Origin: Gnetum montanum
Lineage: Eukaryota; Streptophyta; Gnetopsida; Gnetales; Gnetaceae
DNA length: 64,000 nt
Assembly (NCBI GenBank): GCA_015680685.1
Contig: MNCI01020717.1
Location: forward strand, 387,625 to 451,624
Reading direction: 5' to 3'
Under the pieces are notes generated by a model. That model was not told the DNA's origin and ran no database searches. It saw only the letters and a list, made by a program, of their open reading frames with translations. Position numbers and translations under genes: made by a program. Positions within the stretch are counted from its first letter, which is position 1; each line of letters begins with the position of its first letter. Shown piece after piece: positions 1 to 11,296 of the stretch.

Positions 1-468
1 GTTCAAGATATAACATCCTAAAATGTTATGAGTTCTAGGTTCAAGATATGACATCCTAAATGTAGTATCTCATGCACATGCACATCAAAGTTACTCTAAA
101 TGACATTTGTTAAAGAAAAAATTAATTTGGATTTTGTTCTATTATTTCTTAATGAGCATTACATTTTAATTGATTAGTTTAGGGTCATCTCTTTTGAATA
201 AGGTTATTATAAGTTGAAAATATCTTTTTTTAATGGGCTATGATCAATGAAAAGCGAGCAAAGTTGAAAGTAGCCCAAGGAGTTCGTTGCAACCAACCCG
301 TAGGGATAGAAAGTGAAAGTGAGGTGCTTGCACCTAAACCGGTAGTCAATTTCGTATAAACAAATCATGTTATTTGTTGCCAGCAATGCCTGAGATTTCG
401 GAAGTAGATTTTTTTCAAGAGAGACATGACGTATTACATTCCTTGTTTACATACTTACGTCGAGGTAT
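1..468. other. Unassigned DNA, no gene recognised
   Basis: I see no convincing coding region here. A short direct repeat (ttcaagatat followed by acatcctaaa) occurs at 2 and again at 40. The part from about 240 to 470 is less AT-rich than most of the window, but no domain or splice structure could be recognised on either strand. Confidence 0.5.
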
Positions 469-621
469 ATCGCATTTAAGAGAGATTTTTAACCAAAAGA
501 CCTGTTCGTAACCAGGGACATCGCATTTAAGAGAGATTTTTAACCAAAAGACCTGTTCGTAACCAGGGACATCGCATTTAAGAGAGATTTTTAACCAAAA
601 GACCTGTTCGTAACCAGGGAC
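469..621. repeat. 51-bp tandem repeat, three copies
   Basis: Three near-identical head-to-tail units start at 469, 520 and 571, each beginning atcgcatttaagagag and ending in aaccaggga. The period is exactly 51 bp. This is divisible by three, but no supported protein crosses it. The copies are nearly identical although the surrounding DNA is otherwise single-copy in this window, so the triplication looks recent. It could be part of a promoter or 5' untranslated region, but nothing here proves that. Confidence 0.95.
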
Positions 622-2711
622 AATGTTGTTGGCGTCGTGTGTGTGCGTTGATGTGTTTCATGTTCTTGGGTCACTGTTATTTTCTGCAGCGCAGAGAGAG
701 ACTACCGTCCATGAGAGACTTGCGGCTCATCTTCTTCCTCTTCTTCCTGATATTGGGTGTGCTGTTAGGAATAGGAAAGTAGGTGTTGGCAGCGATGCAT
801 GCGCGGTTCGTAGAAACGGTGGTAACGTACAACATGCATGCCTCTCTCCCCTACAACGGCTGTAGCGATAGTAGCTAAGGACCTATGAGGGCGCGTGTGT
901 TTCAGTTTTCTCTTCTCTCCTATTGCACCAAGCGGGTGGGTGACTGGAAAAGCAACGTCTTTTTCTTTATTTTCTTGCCTTATAATAGACAACAAACACT
1001 CTATCGCAATGAAGAATCAATAGTGAATGCCACAAATGGTCGCAGGGTGGTTTCTCTCAAATGGCAGGCAACACACCAAACAAGGGTGGTCAAGCAACAC
1101 TGGATCAGATAAATTTGAATTCAATTTTAATTTTCTTATTGTATTTTTTTGAAGGAAAGAAAAATTGCACAAATGTTTAATTTTGATTTTAGTTATTTTA
1201 CTATGCTTTTCAAAACATAATAGAACCATTCTAAAATTAAATTTAAGTTTTCAATATTTTGTTTAAAATATTATTATCGTTATTGTCACATAGCCTTTTC
1301 CAGGTGAGACTATTGCCGGGTTTTCGTACCCGTATGGGAGGCACCCTAATGTACAAAATTTTCACAGGTGTTCACATGTCCAAAATTTACGCAGTTACAT
1401 GAAATGTGACATTGTTATTTACCTATTTTTATCCGATAGTATTTGACACTTTCAAGAGGCCGAACATTAGAAATGGATCTTTAATTCAAAGTCGAAGGAA
1501 TCTAATCCTCACATTTCTCCACAAGTGAGATATGCACATGCATTTCAAGATTCCAGGAATCTTTTATCTATTTTTAGTTGGTGATGGTAATCACTTAGTA
1601 GCCTTCATTGTAATGAGAGGTGGTGGATGAATTTATGATTGGTTGGTTTATTAATTTTCAAGGTACATGTTTAAGATATTAGAGGGCTATGTCTTATGCT
1701 TAGGGAGTACACCCTAATGTACACCCTAAACTTAAAATGAATTTTATTTTATTTCATGTAATTAAAAAATGATATTTTGTAATTATTTTACCCTTAGTTG
1801 ATTCTTTTTTTTTTTTTTTAACTTTTTCAAATTTTATTATTTTATCACCTTCCTATCAAGCTTCCTATCAAGATGTCTTCTTTTCCTTTGTATCTAATGG
1901 CATAGCTTTTCTTCAAGATTACATTCATACATATTATGCAGAACTTCAAACATATAATGCACTTTTTAGTTTTAGTTTATGGTTTATGACACTCCAAACA
2001 TATATGGATTGAGGGAAGAGCATGTAGGTTGACATCTATGTATACTATTATTCTATGCTAGCACTTCTAGTTACATTAGAGGCATAAGCTAATTTGGTGT
2101 GCTATCAACAACATAATACATAAGTTTTTTATTTTTTTCTTTTGAATAGTCCTAAATCTTCACTCATAGCACTAACTTTATTAATCTAAGTAGTTTAGTT
2201 CTTCGTTTGATTGGATAGATTATTCAATTTTGAATTCTCTAGTCATCCTTTGTTCCTTCATTTGGCTCATCTACCTAAATCCTCTTTAGTCTCTAGTACT
2301 TAATCTCACCTATTACCTCTATTGTAGTATGTATCTCATTGTTGCTAATCTTTTTCGTCTTTTTTATTGTCTTCATGAACACAAGTCTTTTAAGGTTAAT
2401 TGAATTTAAGATATAAAATATGTTCAACAATAGGAAAAGATGAAAGTAGGGATTAACCTTGAATAATAATTATGAGGAAGAACAATGGAAGAAATAAAAC
2501 TCTTAACAAACCCCAAAGTTGAACCATAGGTAAATCTATAAAATTGCTTAAGGGGCATAATTAAATTCTTTAGAAATCTATATAATCCAATGCAAAACTT
2601 AAAATCCAAAATTACCTTAATGCACCAACTATGAAGCATTATAATCTAATAATCATACTTGAACAAGCCATAAAAAATAAATCACTTAACAAGATCCATG
2701 CAATAATATAC
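622..2711. other. Unassigned DNA flanking element 1
   Basis: The first 350 bases are relatively GC-rich and pyrimidine-rich in places, with a short open frame at 623-865 that resembles no family I know. The rest is AT-rich. A 14-base word, caccctaatgtaca, occurs at 1342 and again at 1710, hinting at an old repeat. A T run lies at about 1804-1819. No gene, RNA or transposon domain was recognised. Confidence 0.45.
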
Positions 2712-3536
2712 CGATGAGTGGTAAGGTACCCCTACACTCAACCATACGAATACGAGCATTACACACGTGATCCGGTCGAACTTCGCAGACTAAGTGCCTA
2801 CACGCCTCATGGAACAAATAAGGTTAATCATTCGTTGTCTTCCCAGACTTGTATTTGTCATGCTTGTATGGTTAAGTAAGTCTAAGGTATGTGATTTTTA
2901 TAACTCTTATGTTTTATCTCCTATGCTATTGAGGTGAAGGTTAAAAAGACTAATTAACTAACTTTAACTAACTAATTAAGCCTTAATTAACCTAGCATTA
3001 GCATCCATTCCCACTTACTGTTCACACCCTGAACCAATGCAACCTTGGTTACCAAACATTATTCGTTACCAGGATTCCCAAGCGTAACGCATGTGCTCGA
3101 AGCGGTCGTACTGAATGCACTTAACTACAGGAGAAGGGTTGAGAGAGATTTAATTAACTAATAAAGCATTTAAACGATAAACAATAAATAACAGTAATGA
3201 AAATCCTAATTAGCCTAATCCATGCACTGCAAGGTTTATCCAAGAAGTTAGTCTTTATTTCCGTACACAAACTTGTGTTCAGGTACAATATTTGCTAGAA
3301 TAAAGATCCATTCACTTTGGAGTTCCTACTGCAGGCACATGGAAATTATTCTATCTCTAGAGAGGTAAAACTACCAGAGTTTCACTAGGGTCTAGGCCTA
3401 GAATGAGAAACAAGGGAGAGCCACCTCTTATTTATAGACTTGGCGACGCACCGTGATATCGCGTACGCGATATCGCGAGGGATGCGATATCATGGTGAAT
3501 GCGATATCGTGGCCCATGCGATATCACATCCCATCA
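2712..3536 (-). repeat. 3' LTR of element 1
   Basis: This 825-bp LTR pairs with 8961-9782. Read in the sense direction it starts tgatgggatg and ends ccactcatc, with the last base mutated (CA became CG in sense). U3 carries five GATATC sites, and the TATA box lies at 3429-3436. Sense-strand AATAAA-type signals lie further downstream. Confidence 0.93.
3429..3525 (-). promoter_or_regulatory. U3 promoter: TATA box with GATATC palindrome array (3' LTR, element 1)
   Basis: On the minus strand a tataaata box (3429-3436) is preceded by five GATATC palindromes starting at plus-strand positions 3455, 3469, 3486, 3503 and 3520. The spacings are 14, 17, 17 and 17 bp. Most sites sit in gcgatatc or gatatcgc contexts, so several are longer palindromes. 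The regular spacing next to a TATA box suggests a cluster of binding sites for a dimeric regulator, but this is inference. Confidence 0.75.
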
Positions 3537-5850
3537 TACCCCCATGACTGAATAAAAACTCGTCCTCGAGTTCCTTACAATAATATCGGGAAGGTATGGG
3601 ATTATTGACTGGGATGGAACTAATGGTAAATGGGATGACATGTGAACGGATCATCATTACAAGACAAGACAAAACTAGTGTTCATGAAAAAAAGAGTAAA
3701 CACCTTATACATTTGACATCAGGCCTTATTTGGCAACTGAAAGAGAAGAGAGAAGAGAGAAGAAGTCTTGCTACTGCCAATGCCAAGATGCGCCTTTCAT
3801 TGTCCATCCGTAAGTGCGCCATCGATCTCGTTCCTTGCATAGCTGCTTCAACATTAATCCATTCCAAGTGTTCTCTCTAGATCCAACCCATTGTTGCATG
3901 ATTGCCATCTACACACACAACACAATCTTATATTAGCAAGGGTAAATGAATCGCAATGTAACTGATACCTTGCTTCGGTGAAAGGTCCATTGGCTGAGTT
4001 GTGGTATGGCTAATACGGATTTGGAGATATAAGATTTGGTGACTAACAAAGGTGTAGGGGCTAGGAGAAAATCGAAAAAGTTGGACCAGGACCCCCATGA
4101 CTAAGAGCGAACCTCCAGTAGCGATAGAATGGAGAAAGAAAAGGAATAAGAAATATGGATAAAAAGAAACAACTATAACATTGATGAAATGGATGTCAAG
4201 ATGTAAATGAACAAAATAAGGTTGATTGCAAAAATGTTTAAGGGAAAGAATTTAACTGGTGCACCAAATAGGAATGCCAGTGGGTCCTCCCCAAAGCAGG
4301 CTCATGCCCTTAATGCTGTGAAAAACCCACATTCAAAGAGTCCGTAGGCTCTGGGAATGTCCTTTGGAACAAGAGTTAAAGTCTTAACCACAAGAATTTA
4401 CCAAAAGGAAAACAATGCATCCACCAAGATATACACTAATGATACAAGCGACAATGAGGTGGACAATGGAGGAAGAATGATGTAAACAAGAGAATGGTAT
4501 GGAATCCCAAGAACAATGTGATGTACAGCCCCTTGTGTATTGCATGGTTAATGTGACTTAGTAGATCTCATTCCAAATCTGGCCTCAAATAAACCACATC
4601 CAGTGACATTTCATCAATGTCTTCGGCCAATCCATCCACTCGAAGTAACAAGAATGCCTTCACCCAAGAGCCACTACCATTCCGACGAAACAAAGGAGGA
4701 GAGAATGGGAAGCGAGGAGGGCCTTAGTTAGATGGAACATGTTTATTTTAGTTCCATAACCAGTGCTTGTAGCCCAAATTATTATTTCGTCTAAGAGGTA
4801 TGCTTTGAATTCTCACTATTTTTTTTATGTTTATGCATGAGAACCACACCATGCAAAGACTTTGTTATTTTTATTTGCTCAGCTTCCCGATAATCGGGTA
4901 ATGTCAAAACGATAAGAAAACTCAAGAAGAAAACATCCAAGCACCCAAGAGAATGGCCAACACAAATGCATCAAGTTTCCTTGAAGTCATACCCTTTTCA
5001 ATCCTTGAGTCCTTCCTTAGTTTGAGAAATTCCCAGTCACCGATTCGTTATAGTTTGTACTATTTTGAAGAAAGGGACTATACAGTTCCAAGCTAAGAGA
5101 GACCATAGAAATTTGTGGATGTATGGATGAAGTGAACTCATTACCTATCATATCAAAAGAACCATACCTTAGTATCAACATCGTAACTTAAAGGTAAAAA
5201 TCAAACATTAGCAATCAATAGGAAAATAGTTCATACCATCATGAAAAACACTTATTAAATGACAAACTTACAAGATGGGTAACACACATACAAAGAAATG
5301 AAAAAGGGTATAAACGATGTTGTAAAAAAAAACAAGAAAAGTTAAAGAAATTTGTAAAACAAAAATGTGTAAAACAAAAATGTGTAAAACAAAAATTTGT
5401 AAAACAAAAACGTGTAAAACAAAAAATTTAAAGAATTGGGGGGCCTCCAATGATTAGCATAGGTGGCCATCTCCCCCATAACTAAATGGAAAGGAATAGA
5501 TCTGAAATAATGAACGTCTATTTGAATTTCTTAGAAGTTTCCAACTTATCCCGACTGATGTTCGTAGATTAAGGGGTGGAAGTCGACGATGCTCATACTC
5601 TAATGTATCTATGCCTTCGTTGTTAGTGTGAGTTATTTCCATAGTTTGTTCCATGCATGTTGGTCAGTTGCTCTTTCGATTAGCTGTCAACCATGGGGTG
5701 TCCACTACTTGTATGATTGCTACATATAGGGACCTTTGTATTTGTGTTTCTTAGGCACACCAGTTGCATGGAAGAGATGCTGAGCATTCCTCCATGTCAT
5801 CACTCTCTGAGTCACTGTATGTGATGCATGAAACTTTCTTCTTCTCGATC
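3537..5850 (-). other. Element 1 non-coding 3' interior and polypurine tract
   Basis: The polypurine tract (tcatgggggta in sense) lies at 3537-3547, next to the 3' LTR. The rest shows no RT, RNase H or integrase motif on either strand. A homologous stretch occurs on the plus strand at 54063-55508 in composite element 3, so this region is conserved within the family although non-coding. A short A-rich tandem repeat of gtaaaacaaaaat-like units lies at about 5350-5430; its open frame of repeated FVLHIFVLQI on the minus strand is a repeat artefact. Confidence 0.75.
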
Positions 5851-6245
5851 CTTCCATAAATATTTACCTTAGATATTTACAAGGAAAGATCGTGGATCCC
5901 TAGGCATGCGTCTACTATACTCAGCCATGCCCTTCCCATTATAATTGGGAATCCCCCATTGTTACTATTGACTTCTATCACTAGGAAATCATCTGGGTAG
6001 GACCAACCACACACAGTGGTAACAATGTCTTCCACAAATCCCAAGGGAATGGTGATGGACTGGTCGGCCAGTTCTAATTGAATATTTCTCTTCTTGAGTT
6101 GGGGTAGGTTCCAAGCTTGATACATTTCTTATGAGATTAAGTTGACTCTGGAACCTAAGTCAAGAAGAGCTTTATGTGGTTCGTTCTTGGTGACTTGAAG
6201 GTAGATTAAGGGACTTCCAAGGTAAGCAAGTTTCCTGGGAAGATG
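5850..6245 (-). pseudogene. Retropepsin-like aspartic protease remnant of element 1
   Basis: In the minus-strand sense direction a DLGS catalytic motif (plus positions 6153-6161), in the context ALLDLGSRVNLIS, is followed by an in-frame stop. The second half of a retroviral-type aspartic protease then reads LADQSITIPLGFVEDI and ends with PIIMGRAWL. These match the D-[LST]-G, LADxSxxxPxG and PIILGRPFL landmarks of plant Ty3/gypsy proteases of the Athila/Tat type. The enzyme would cleave the Gag polyprotein. It lies directly downstream of gag with one or more stops between, so it is inactive in this copy. No RT follows, which makes the protease the only pol-type domain left in this element. Confidence 0.85.
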
Positions 6246-6257
6246 ACCTACCTTGAT

Positions 6258-8611
6258 CTAGTTGGTAACGGTATGCATTAACATAACCGTATGTGTTAAG
6301 CCTTGTTGTTGGTTTGAACGAAGATCTGAAGTCTTGTATGTTGGAGGAGTATGCACAGACTCAACCACTTGTGGTTGTGAGAGCTTGTTTGGGCTTTTGG
6401 TTTTGAAGAAAGGTCTTCTCTTCTTGTGGTTGTCAGAACTAGTAGCAGGTTGAAGGTTTACGACTCTCGTAGCATTACGTTGTTGCGGTTGAGTGGGGAG
6501 TTCCCCTTGCATTGTTGGAGCGGGTGATAGTGGAACTATCGGCGGAAGAGTGACAGATGGATTCAGAGGATGGTACATGTGTGGAGTGTCTCCCATAGGA
6601 GAAGGAGTCCTAAAATACTCCCAAACCTGGTAGTGACGTTGTGGAGTTGTGTGACCCATGGAGTCACTTGGAGAAACCAGCTGCTGCACGTAGTAGCCAT
6701 ACGGATCCGATTGCTGATAAGGGTACTGTTGCCTAGGTAGTGGCATTCCCCATGACCGTGGGTGTTGCCATTGCTGATGTTGCTTGATGGATTATGGTGG
6801 AGTTCCACTTGGATAGTACGTTAATGGTTGGTGAAACTGTCTCAGGTTATCTTGGGGATAAGGCAACCTTTGGGGTGCTTGCCATCTATTAAGTATTAGG
6901 TTAAGTGCATACACCCTAGACTCCTATAGATGTGAGATGATTGGACAACATCCCTTAGGATGGTCATATTGGCAGATCTCACATCCACCGTCCCTGTCTG
7001 TGTCTGAGTCCACAACCTCATCGAAGATAGTTATTTTCCCCTTACCCTTGTCACGTGCATGGCTTGAATCTCTCCTCTTTTTCTTATTAGAGTCACTACC
7101 TCGTTCCTCCTTAGACTCCTCTATGATTTTCAAGATAGTTTCAAGTCTAGAGTCTAAGGAATCCCATAATTGATCCACCTTAGCCGACACTTCAGTTGTT
7201 AGCTTTTGAAGTGGCAAGGTTTTTCTATTCACCAAGTCCTCGAGTGGTGACTCATCCTCTTCATTGCAGAATCTCACTCCCTTCTTTCGGAGGGAAGGAT
7301 CACGATTGTATTCTTCCGCACTCTCTCTTTTTCGTAGCTCCCCTTCTTCTTGGCTACTTGCTCCAACAATTGATGAATTTCATGGGATCTAAGTTTGGAT
7401 AATCTCCCTTGGGCATAAGTCCCAAGGGTTCTCTTAGTCTCATGTCTTAGCCCATCTACGAGGCGGCGTAGTTGATCCCGTTGTGCATAACCATGGCCTG
7501 GGAAACGATGTAGCAATGCATAGTATCGGCACATGGTAGCATCCAAGGGTTTGTGATTACCCTGCTTCCATTCTTGGATCTACTTATGCAAATTAGACAC
7601 TTTGGAGTACGTTTGGTATTTATCGTTTAACAACTCTAACATCGTACTCCATCTCCTAATGGTTTCTGGCTCTAAGGACTAGTACCAACTCTCTGCTTCC
7701 TTTATGAGTGTCCTAGGAAACAACTTTAGTTTCTGCCACTCGTTCTCTATATTTTGCAACATGCAGGCATCATGGAATGCTTGTAAATGATTCTGTGGAT
7801 CAACATTATATCCCCCCTCAAACCGTGGGATATTATTCATGTCTAAGCGCTTGATCTAGCTATCTTTTTGATGTATTGTAGGTATTCTAACTACCTCTGT
7901 GATATCTAGCAAAATCCAGGTTGCAAGTAGGGGCTCATCATGATCATCTCTTTCATGACGTCTATGATTTCTACGTTGTTCCCTACTTTCCCTTCGTTCA
8001 TGCCTTGATTCTCTTGACTGCCCTCGTCCTCTCTCTCGATTCTCTTATCGAGGCCTCTAATCTTGCTTACCTTTATCCTCACTGTTATGCTCTCTATGGC
8101 TGCGTCTCGATGTTGAAGGAGAGGGTGAGTGATGTGATGAAGGGGAAGAAGAAGGAGAACCATCGCCATGACGATGCTTCTTACCTTCTCTTCAGCTACT
8201 ACGGCCTCAATCGTGATGACGATCTGAGTGCCCATCCTTATCGTGTGTTTTTGTTCCCTTAGTGAAGACTTGGTGTTCATGGGTATCAGAACTAGGGTTA
8301 TGTATAGTAGAGCATAAGTTTTGATACCCCACCTTCTCACCATTGTTAGGAGGGGGAACATCCTTCGATAGAGAACCCGTTATAATGGGTTCACCATCTC
8401 TGATTTCACTTAGGATGTGTGGGACCCCTTTTCCCTTCAACAATGTATGGTGGCTCTCCTGTCGCAAGTCCCTTAAACATTGTGCTTCTATGGGATGGTA
8501 ATCCCTTGTGTCAAAATCACCTACAAAGTATTCAGCATATAGTTGTGTCATGCCAATCTGTGCCAAAGCACGGAGTAGCATGTTGGGGACTACACGATCT
8601 AGAGGTAACAC
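6258..8611 (-). pseudogene. Gag of element 1 (broken)
   Basis: This is the structural capsid protein of the element. Reading minus, a hydrophilic N-terminal part (8611 to about 7900) is followed by a Retrotrans_gag-like core at about 7840-7400. The core has PRFEGGYN, then HLQAFHDA, WQKLKLFP, an IRRWSTM block and a final block with FPGHGY and LVDGLRHETKRTLGTYAQG. A zinc-knuckle-like CEICQYDHPKGCC (CX2CX3HX4C) lies near 6970. A Pro/Gln/Tyr-rich tail ends at 6258. In-frame stops occur, for example at a TAG that replaces Gln of element 2 (aagtagatcc against aaacaaatcc), and there are frameshifts. Order and motifs match the gag of elements 2 and 3. I am confident of the family, less so of the exact start. 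Confidence 0.85.
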
Positions 8612-8941
8612 TATGTTACCTTACAAATCACGCCAACGTAGTTGTTCGTCCTGATGGAGGATAAAAGTAAAATCGGGTATATACTCATCATGATGAGTAT
8701 ATACTATCTGATACTGTTAAGGAACTGGCAGATCTCAGTTATGCATGTTAGAATGTTGACTGTTTCTTGTATGATCCCTAGGTGGTGAAGTGCTCGTATG
8801 AGAAGAAGACATCTTGGTTTAATTCGGTGTGCTATTTAACTGTTATATAATAAATTTTTTTCTAATTAACCCTAAGGGTTCGTTTAAGCTCCCAACAATG
8901 TGGATAATTTCCTATGTTCTACTTAGTGCACAAACACTTAG

Positions 8942-8959
8942 TCCCCAACAACGGCGCCA
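8942..8959 (-). promoter_or_regulatory. Primer-binding site of element 1 (tRNA-Asp type)
   Basis: In the sense (minus) direction the 5' LTR ends in catca, then one t, then tggcgccgttgttgggga. This is complementary, with two differences, to the 3' end of plant tRNA-Asp, the primer used by many Athila/Tat-type gypsy elements. It fixes the orientation of element 1. Confidence 0.88.
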
Positions 8960-8960
8960 A

Positions 8961-9782
8961 TGATGAGTGGCGAGGTACCCCTACACTCAACCATACGAAT
9001 ATGAACGTTACACGCACGATCCAGTCGAACTTCGCAGACTAAGTGCCTACATGCCTCATGGAAAACTTAAGGTTAATCATTCGTTGTCTTCCCAGACTTA
9101 CTTGTATTTGTCATGGTTGTATGGTTAAGTAAGTCTGAGGTATGTGATTTTTATATCTCTTATGTTTTATCTCCTATGCTATTGAGGTGAAGGTTGAAGA
9201 GACTAATTAACTAACTTTAACTAACTAACTAAGCCTTAATTAACCTAACATCATCATCTGTTCCCACTTACCATTCACATCCTAAACCAATGCAACCTTG
9301 GTTACCAAATGCTATTCATTACTAGGATTCCCAAGCGTAACGCACGTGCTCGAAGTGGTCGTACTGAATGCACTTAACTACAGGAGAAGGGTTCAAAGAG
9401 ATTTAATTAACTAATAAAGAATTTAAACGATAAAAAATAAATAATAGTAATGAAAACCCTAATTAGCCTAATCCATGCACTGCAAGGTTTATCCAAGAAG
9501 TTAGTCTTTATTTCCGTACACAAACTTATGTTCAGGTACAATATTTGCTTGAATAAAGATCCGTTCACTTTGGAGTTCCTACTGCAGGCACATGGAAATT
9601 ATTCTATCTTTAGAGAGGTAAAATTGCCAGAGTTTCGCTACAGTCTAGGCCTAGAATGAGAAATAAGGGAGAGACGCCTCTTATTTATAGACTTGGCGGC
9701 ACACCGCGATATCGCTTATCGTGGGGGATGATGCGATATCGCTCATGCGATATCACAACCCATGCGATATCATGTTCCATCA
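8961..9782 (-). repeat. 5' LTR of element 1
   Basis: This is an 822-bp LTR. In sense it begins tgatggaaca and ends ccactcatca, the TG...CA form. Four GATATC sites start at 9708, 9735, 9749 and 9766, upstream in sense of a tctataaataag TATA box near 9680. The LTR is similar throughout to 2712-3536, with scattered C/T and G/A differences, so the insertion is old. Confidence 0.93.
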
Positions 9783-10440
9783 TATACCAATAGCTTAGGT
9801 ACAAAACCTTAATGTAAAAGTTAAAAAAAAATACACAAGTTAACCATACGGGTCATTTACAAATCCATAACATGGTTCTAAAAATACAAGAATCATTGAA
9901 TCTTTTGTTTGCGAAGTTTTTTTAAAAGCTAATGCTCCCATAACACACTATGATATGAAAGTAACAATGTCATCAAGAACCTCCATTCAAGCCTCCCAAC
10001 TAAGATCTATATGAAACACATGTAGGAAGAGTTAAAACACCTTTATAGTAGAAGAAATCACCTTGATTCCACTCAAAACAAGCTACAAAATGGGGTCCAT
10101 ATTGCAAAACATACTATTAGAACCCACAACAATTACCAATTAACATAACCATTAATTAATACCATCAACATTATCATCAATGCCTACCATTAATACATGA
10201 TCTATTCTAGGTTCCTATGGTATTCCTATGAGGTGTTCAATATTAAACATTTAGAATAATTATAAGTTTGATACTAACTTAACTAGCCATCATAGATAGT
10301 CTGGTGCAATATCTCACCTATCTAGGCCAACCCTCATGTAATGATAATGTTCAACTATTGGGAGGAACCTTCATGTAATGCCAATTTCAAATGGTTGGGT
10401 TACATTATAGCTAGTATCAACTTTATAGTTACCCTAGGCC
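9783..10440. other. Unassigned AT-rich DNA
   Basis: This region begins with the right copy of the tatac target duplication (9783-9787). It contains only AT-rich sequence with no long open frame and no domain I recognise. It is presumably the pre-insertion neighbour of 2400-2711. Confidence 0.5.
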
Positions 10441-10770
10441 CTAGCTCCTTACTACCATCGTAGATAAGGTTTTTTACTGATTGCAATGCCACTAGATTGA
10501 AGAGCCAACTTCAAAGTTAACCTAGATGATTGACCAACCATTCTTATACTAGTTACCATCTTGCAAATCATGTTGTTAATGGACCTTATCTATACTAACT
10601 ACAATGCTCCTAGGTTGAAGGCCAACTCAACCTAAATAACTAACGAACTAATATCAATAGCCTAATCGTCATTAAAGAATCCTATTGATACTATCTACAA
10701 TGTCCCTACATTGATGGTCTAGCTTTGAAGTCAACCTAGAGGACTCGCTAACTAATATCAATAATTTAAA
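10441..10770. repeat. Degenerate tandem repeat of about 100-120 bp
   Basis: Three diverged units share the order (a/t)caatg-c(t/c)c-(c/t)a-(g/t)attga, then caacttcaaag/ccaactcaacct, then ctaactaatatc. They are anchored at about 10483, 10601 and 10698. Spacing varies (about 118 and 97 bp), so the array is old and indel-rich. No function is visible. Confidence 0.6.
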
Positions 10771-10914
10771 TGTTATATCCCTAGCTTCTTGACTCCTTGA
10801 ACACATCCATACATGCTTGAATTATTTGCTAGTTGCATCATATAAAGTAATCTCATATTAAATTTTCAAAAGTTGATGATAAGTCCAAAGTGTCATATGT
10901 GCTCATAATGACAA

Positions 10915-11100
10915 CTAACAATAGGTAATGATGGAGGTAACAATGATAACAATAGGTAATAGCTATGTTAACCATGGTAACAATAGGTAACAATGGTAAT
11001 GACAAGTAACAATGGCAATAACATTAGTAATAAGAAGTAAAAATGGTGGTAACAACTGTAACAATAGGTAACAATAGTAATAGTGGTGAAATTAAGTAAT
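10915..11100. repeat. Imperfect (ggtaacaat)n simple repeat
   Basis: About 180 bp is dominated by variants of ggtaacaatggtaa, aagtaacaatg and gtaataat. This is a low-complexity minisatellite-like tract and not coding. Confidence 0.85.
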
Positions 11101-11224
11101 TAGAATAACAAGAAAGGGTTAGATTGATAATAAGAAACAAGAATAAATTGACATAGAAAAGAATAATAGAAATGTAGGTCTAAAGAGGATTAAGTTGCAA
11201 GAGAAAAATTAATGAGCAAAGAAA

Positions 11225-11296
11225 CATTTCCTCTACCTAAGCAATCAATTGAGATTCAAGCATTTCCTCTACCTAAGCAATCAATTGAGATCCAAG
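11225..11296. repeat. 36-bp tandem duplication
   Basis: A unit beginning catttcctctacctaagc starts at 11225 and again at 11261, with one mismatch near the end of the unit. It is a local duplication in otherwise unassigned DNA. Confidence 0.9.

Larger units (their letters stand above)
2712..9782 (-). mobile_element. Element 1: complete LTR retrotransposon with gag and protease but no pol
   Basis: This is a 7.07-kb element read on the minus strand. Its LTRs lie at 2712-3536 (3') and 8961-9782 (5') and it is flanked by a perfect 5-bp target duplication, tatac, at 2707-2711 and 9783-9787. A PBS matching the 3' end of tRNA-Asp adjoins the 5' LTR, and a tcatgggggta polypurine tract adjoins the 3' LTR. 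The interior encodes a Retrotrans_gag-like protein and an aspartic protease remnant. About 2.3 kb of non-coding DNA follows, with no trace of reverse transcriptase, RNase H or integrase. The gag, the DLG-type protease and the PBS place it with Ty3/gypsy. Lacking pol, it must have been mobilised by another element. Stops and frameshifts show that it is no longer coding-competent. Confidence 0.93.

Noticed and set aside
623-865. 80-codon plus-strand frame with a hydrophobic start as a secreted protein
   Set aside because: There is no family resemblance, and an overlapping frame on the other strand is equally long; coding support is lacking.
3455-3525. Evenly spaced palindromes as a CRISPR-like array or satellite
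   Set aside because: They lie in U3 of LTRs, recur only inside LTRs or the internal module, have no unique spacers of constant size, and the genome is a plant's.
5268-5450. Minus-strand frame with repeated FVLHIFVLQI
   Set aside because: It is a translation of the gtaaaacaaaaat simple repeat in non-coding DNA of element 1.
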